Shown piece by piece: positions 5,508 to 6,794 of a stretch of 6,794 nt of DNA. Position 1 is the first letter of the stretch; each line of letters opens with the position of its first letter. The notes beneath the pieces are model-generated. The model ran no database searches. It was not told where the DNA came from and was given only the letters and a program-made list of their open reading frames with translations. Origin of the DNA: Bacillota bacterium (GTDB lineage Bacteria > Bacillota > Bacilli > Alicyclobacillales > SLC66). The stretch covers positions 1 to 6,794 of the forward strand of contig JAJZZT010000179.1 of the NCBI GenBank assembly GCA_021797415.1, written 5' to 3'. The position numbers and the translations under genes were made by a program.

Positions 5508-6311
5508 CTACGCCTTCGGTGCGGACGGCGTCGTCGATCCGTAGGCGATATTGAAGCCGTCCTTGTTCTTGTCGGGGGCGGACGGTGTCGAGACCTGCCG
5601 ACGATGCTGGATCATCACGCCGCCATCCGCCATGACCAGACCCGGCTTGGTTCCATTCACCGTTCCAGCGGAGAATGTGGTCTGGCCGTAGTTCGCGAGC
5701 GTCGCCACGTGGCCGCCGATCGTCGGCGCTTCCTGAATCCATTCGGCGGACTCGGCGGGTCCTGAGTACGGCCGGGTGGTCGTAAATGTTTCATTCCGGG
5801 TCAGATCACTGATCTTGATGGTCCAGTCGCCGTTTCCGTCATTTGTGATGGCGGCGCTCATGTGGTCGCCCGGCATCACCGTCATGCCGGGGATCACGGT
5901 CTCGGCCGCGGGGAGAATCTCCCACCAAGCGTCATAATGAGCCGCGCCGTTATAGTAGTCCTGTTCGGTTCCTGTCTGGATCAGGTTGGTGTTGTTGAAG
6001 CCATCGATGCCGAGCCAACTCGACGAGAAGGTGGGTCCGGCACTGGGTTGGACCTCCGGGACAATCCAGTGCCCCGTGATGCTGTTGTACTGTCCGGCGG
6101 AACCCGACAGCGCGTATCCCGACCAGTTGCTCGACGCCCAGCCGTAGCCGCTTCCCGTGACGGACTCGCCCGGCTTGAGGCCGATCCTCGGCGCATGCGT
6201 GACAACGCTGCCGGAAGCGAATGGACCGCTCGATGCGGCGACAGCACCGGTCGTGAGCAACAGACAACCGACAGCGAGAGCGGACGACAGCGCGACATGG
6301 ACGAATCTCAT
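5508..6311 (-). CDS. secreted G1-family (eqolisin) glutamic endopeptidase
   Basis: A 267-residue preproenzyme that should cleave proteins outside the cell at acidic pH. The start is ATG 6311, with AGAGGAG (6330-6324) 12 nt upstream. Residues 1-26 form a signal peptide (VALSSALAVGCLLLTTGAVAA), probably cut near 25/26. A short propeptide follows to about residue 58. The mature part starts near SNWSGYAL, aligning with SNWGGA of scytalidoglutamic peptidase. The catalytic pair is Q112 in NLIQTG and E190 in SAEWIQEAP, matching Gln53 and Glu136 of that enzyme. WLGIDG and YDAWWE are further family motifs, and the DGFNIAYGS tail is familiar from bacterial members. It is a single gene behind a long leader with a c-di-GMP riboswitch. 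Bacterial G1 peptidases are known from Alicyclobacillus. Family assignment is firm; specificity is not visible. Confidence 0.93.
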   Translation of the reverse strand: MRFVHVALSSALAVGCLLLTTGAVAASSGPFASGSVVTHAPRIGLKPGESVTGSGYGWASSNWSGYALSGSAGQYNSITGHWIVPEVQPSAGPTFSSSWLGIDGFNNTNLIQTGTEQDYYNGAAHYDAWWEILPAAETVIPGMTVMPGDHMSAAITNDGNGDWTIKISDLTRNETFTTTRPYSGPAESAEWIQEAPTIGGHVATLANYGQTTFSAGTVNGTKPGLVMADGGVMIQHRRQVSTPSAPDKNKDGFNIAYGSTTPSAPKA

Positions 6312-6360
6312 GAGAATCTACCACTCCTCTGGGCGATGAGTTAGGACAGGAAATTCCCCC

Positions 6361-6398
6361 ATACAAAAATAAGACGGCTTTTGCAGACGCAAAAACCG
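6361..6398 (-). terminator. intrinsic terminator in the riboswitch leader (expression platform)
   Basis: On the minus strand CGGTTTTTGC (6398-6389) pairs with GCAAAAGCCG (6384-6375) over 10 bp, with one G-U pair and a GTCT loop. TCTTATTTTTG follows directly. It lies 18 nt after the aptamer and ahead of the peptidase ribosome binding site. Its 5' arm can alternatively pair with the aptamer's 3' end. Confidence 0.85.
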
Positions 6399-6415
6399 AG
6401 GTAGAAGACTTCTTT

Positions 6416-6498
6416 TTGCAACCCGGCGGTCATGGACAGGCGTCCGAAGACCCGTGGCTTTGCGTCCGTGCCTTTCGACACGTTTGCCCAATGTGCAA
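6416..6498 (-). promoter_or_regulatory. cyclic-di-GMP class I (GEMM-I) riboswitch aptamer
   Basis: The minus strand carries the conserved GEMM-I core in order: GGGCAAAC (6489-6482), a hairpin GTGTC/GGCAC capped by a GAAA tetraloop (6476-6473), then GGACGCAAAGCC (6467-6456). A second hairpin follows (GGTC/GACC enclosing GGAC/GTCC with a GCCT loop, 6452-6428), then CCGGGTTGC (6426-6418). The closing helix P1 is TTGCA (6498-6494) with TGCAA (6420-6416). In this family the GAAA loop docks on the second hairpin and the ligand is held at the three-helix junction. The aptamer is in the leader of the G1 peptidase gene, with a terminator after it. It binds the bacterial second messenger c-di-GMP. The match is by recognised consensus, not a covariance search. 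Confidence 0.93.
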
Positions 6499-6551
6499 TT
6501 GTTTGGCGCGGCAAAGGCGCCTTCTTCAATAGAATGCGTCCCTGCGCATCA

Positions 6552-6565
6552 TCTGATAGATCAGA
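6552..6565. repeat. perfect palindrome at the start of the riboswitch leader
   Basis: TCTGAT and ATCAGA flank a 2-nt centre. The site covers about +4 to +17 of the predicted peptidase transcript. It could be an operator for a repressor, giving a second layer of control besides the riboswitch. A 2-nt loop makes it a poor RNA hairpin unless the ends open. Confidence 0.45.
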
Positions 6566-6575
6566 ATTCAATGAA

Positions 6576-6604
6576 ACTATAGCACACATCGCATCTGCAT
6601 TCCA
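6576..6604 (-). promoter_or_regulatory. probable promoter of the riboswitch-peptidase transcript
   Basis: The minus strand shows an extended -10, TGCTATAGT (6584-6576). A weak -35, TGGAAT (6604-6599), lies 17 bp upstream of the hexamer. Predicted start is near 6569, giving a leader of about 258 nt that includes the aptamer and terminator. The weak -35 is offset by the TG extension. Confidence 0.55.
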
Positions 6605-6764
6605 CTGGATAAAGGAGTCCAATACAGCCATGGCTCTTCGTCTCTGCCCTGCTTGATCAGCCGGCGCGTGGACTCCGGACAGGCCAAATATCCAGCGCCA
6701 CGCCTGGCTGCTGACCGTGTTGTACAAAAATAAAGCGACAGACAGTGAACACGGCGAAAAGGCT
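6605..6764. other. non-coding stretch upstream of the peptidase promoter
   Basis: No gene can be supported here. A minus-strand frame covering 6341-6727 runs straight through the promoter, aptamer and terminator and has no family resemblance. The 11-mer TACAAAAATAA occurs at 6362-6372, in the terminator tail, and again at 6722-6732. No function for the second copy is evident. Confidence 0.6.
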
Positions 6765-6794
6765 TGAAACCCCCTGTTATCACAGGGGGTTTCA
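6765..6794. terminator. terminator-like hairpin at the window edge
   Basis: TGAAACCCCCTGT (6765-6777) and ACAGGGGGTTTCA (6782-6794) form a perfect 13-bp stem with a 4-nt loop. On the minus strand the sequence then reads AAGCCTTTTC, a modest T-run, so it probably ends a minus-strand gene lying to the right. The plus-strand flank is outside the window. Confidence 0.7.

Noticed and set aside
6341..6727. 128-codon minus-strand frame upstream of the peptidase
   Set aside because: It overlaps the promoter, c-di-GMP aptamer and terminator. Its product has no family features, so the RNA structures explain the sequence better.

Overview
The window reads as a moderately GC-rich Gram-positive chromosome segment, most likely a Firmicute close to Alicyclobacillus or its relatives. 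This is an inference. It rests on strong GGAGG-type ribosome binding sites, sigma-A style promoters (TTGACA/TATAAT with 17-18 bp spacers), a PadR and a LacI regulator, and a secreted G1 (eqolisin) glutamic peptidase, a mostly fungal family whose bacterial members include enzymes from acidophilic Alicyclobacillus.

Layout. (1) 1-2916, minus strand: a sugar-use module. A LacI-family regulator (1666-2796) has a near-consensus promoter and a probable self-operator at its transcription start. It is followed by a cytoplasmic glycoside hydrolase of the DUF5060/apiosidase-like type (1-1577), whose 3' end lies outside the window. (2) 2917-3456: mostly non-coding, with an inverted-repeat pair and five perfect copies of a 22-bp tandem repeat. 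A doubtful 50-residue ORF ends inside the array. (3) 3457-5436: a divergent regulator/efflux pair, padR (minus) and a DHA1-type MFS drug exporter (plus). They are fired from two overlapping promoters laid out as one 41-bp near-palindrome. (4) 5437-6611: a secreted G1 glutamic peptidase on the minus strand, preceded by a leader of about 258 nt. That leader holds a class I cyclic-di-GMP (GEMM-I) riboswitch followed by an intrinsic terminator. (5) 6605-6794: non-coding, ending in a perfect terminator-like hairpin at the window edge.

The most notable system is the riboswitch-peptidase unit. The last bases of the aptamer closing helix can pair instead with the 5' arm of the terminator. The architecture therefore predicts an OFF switch: high c-di-GMP would terminate the leader, and low c-di-GMP would allow peptidase expression. 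This would link the sessile/motile second messenger to release of an extracellular acid-type protease, comparable in logic to c-di-GMP control of a secreted protease in Clostridioides difficile but with an unrelated enzyme class.
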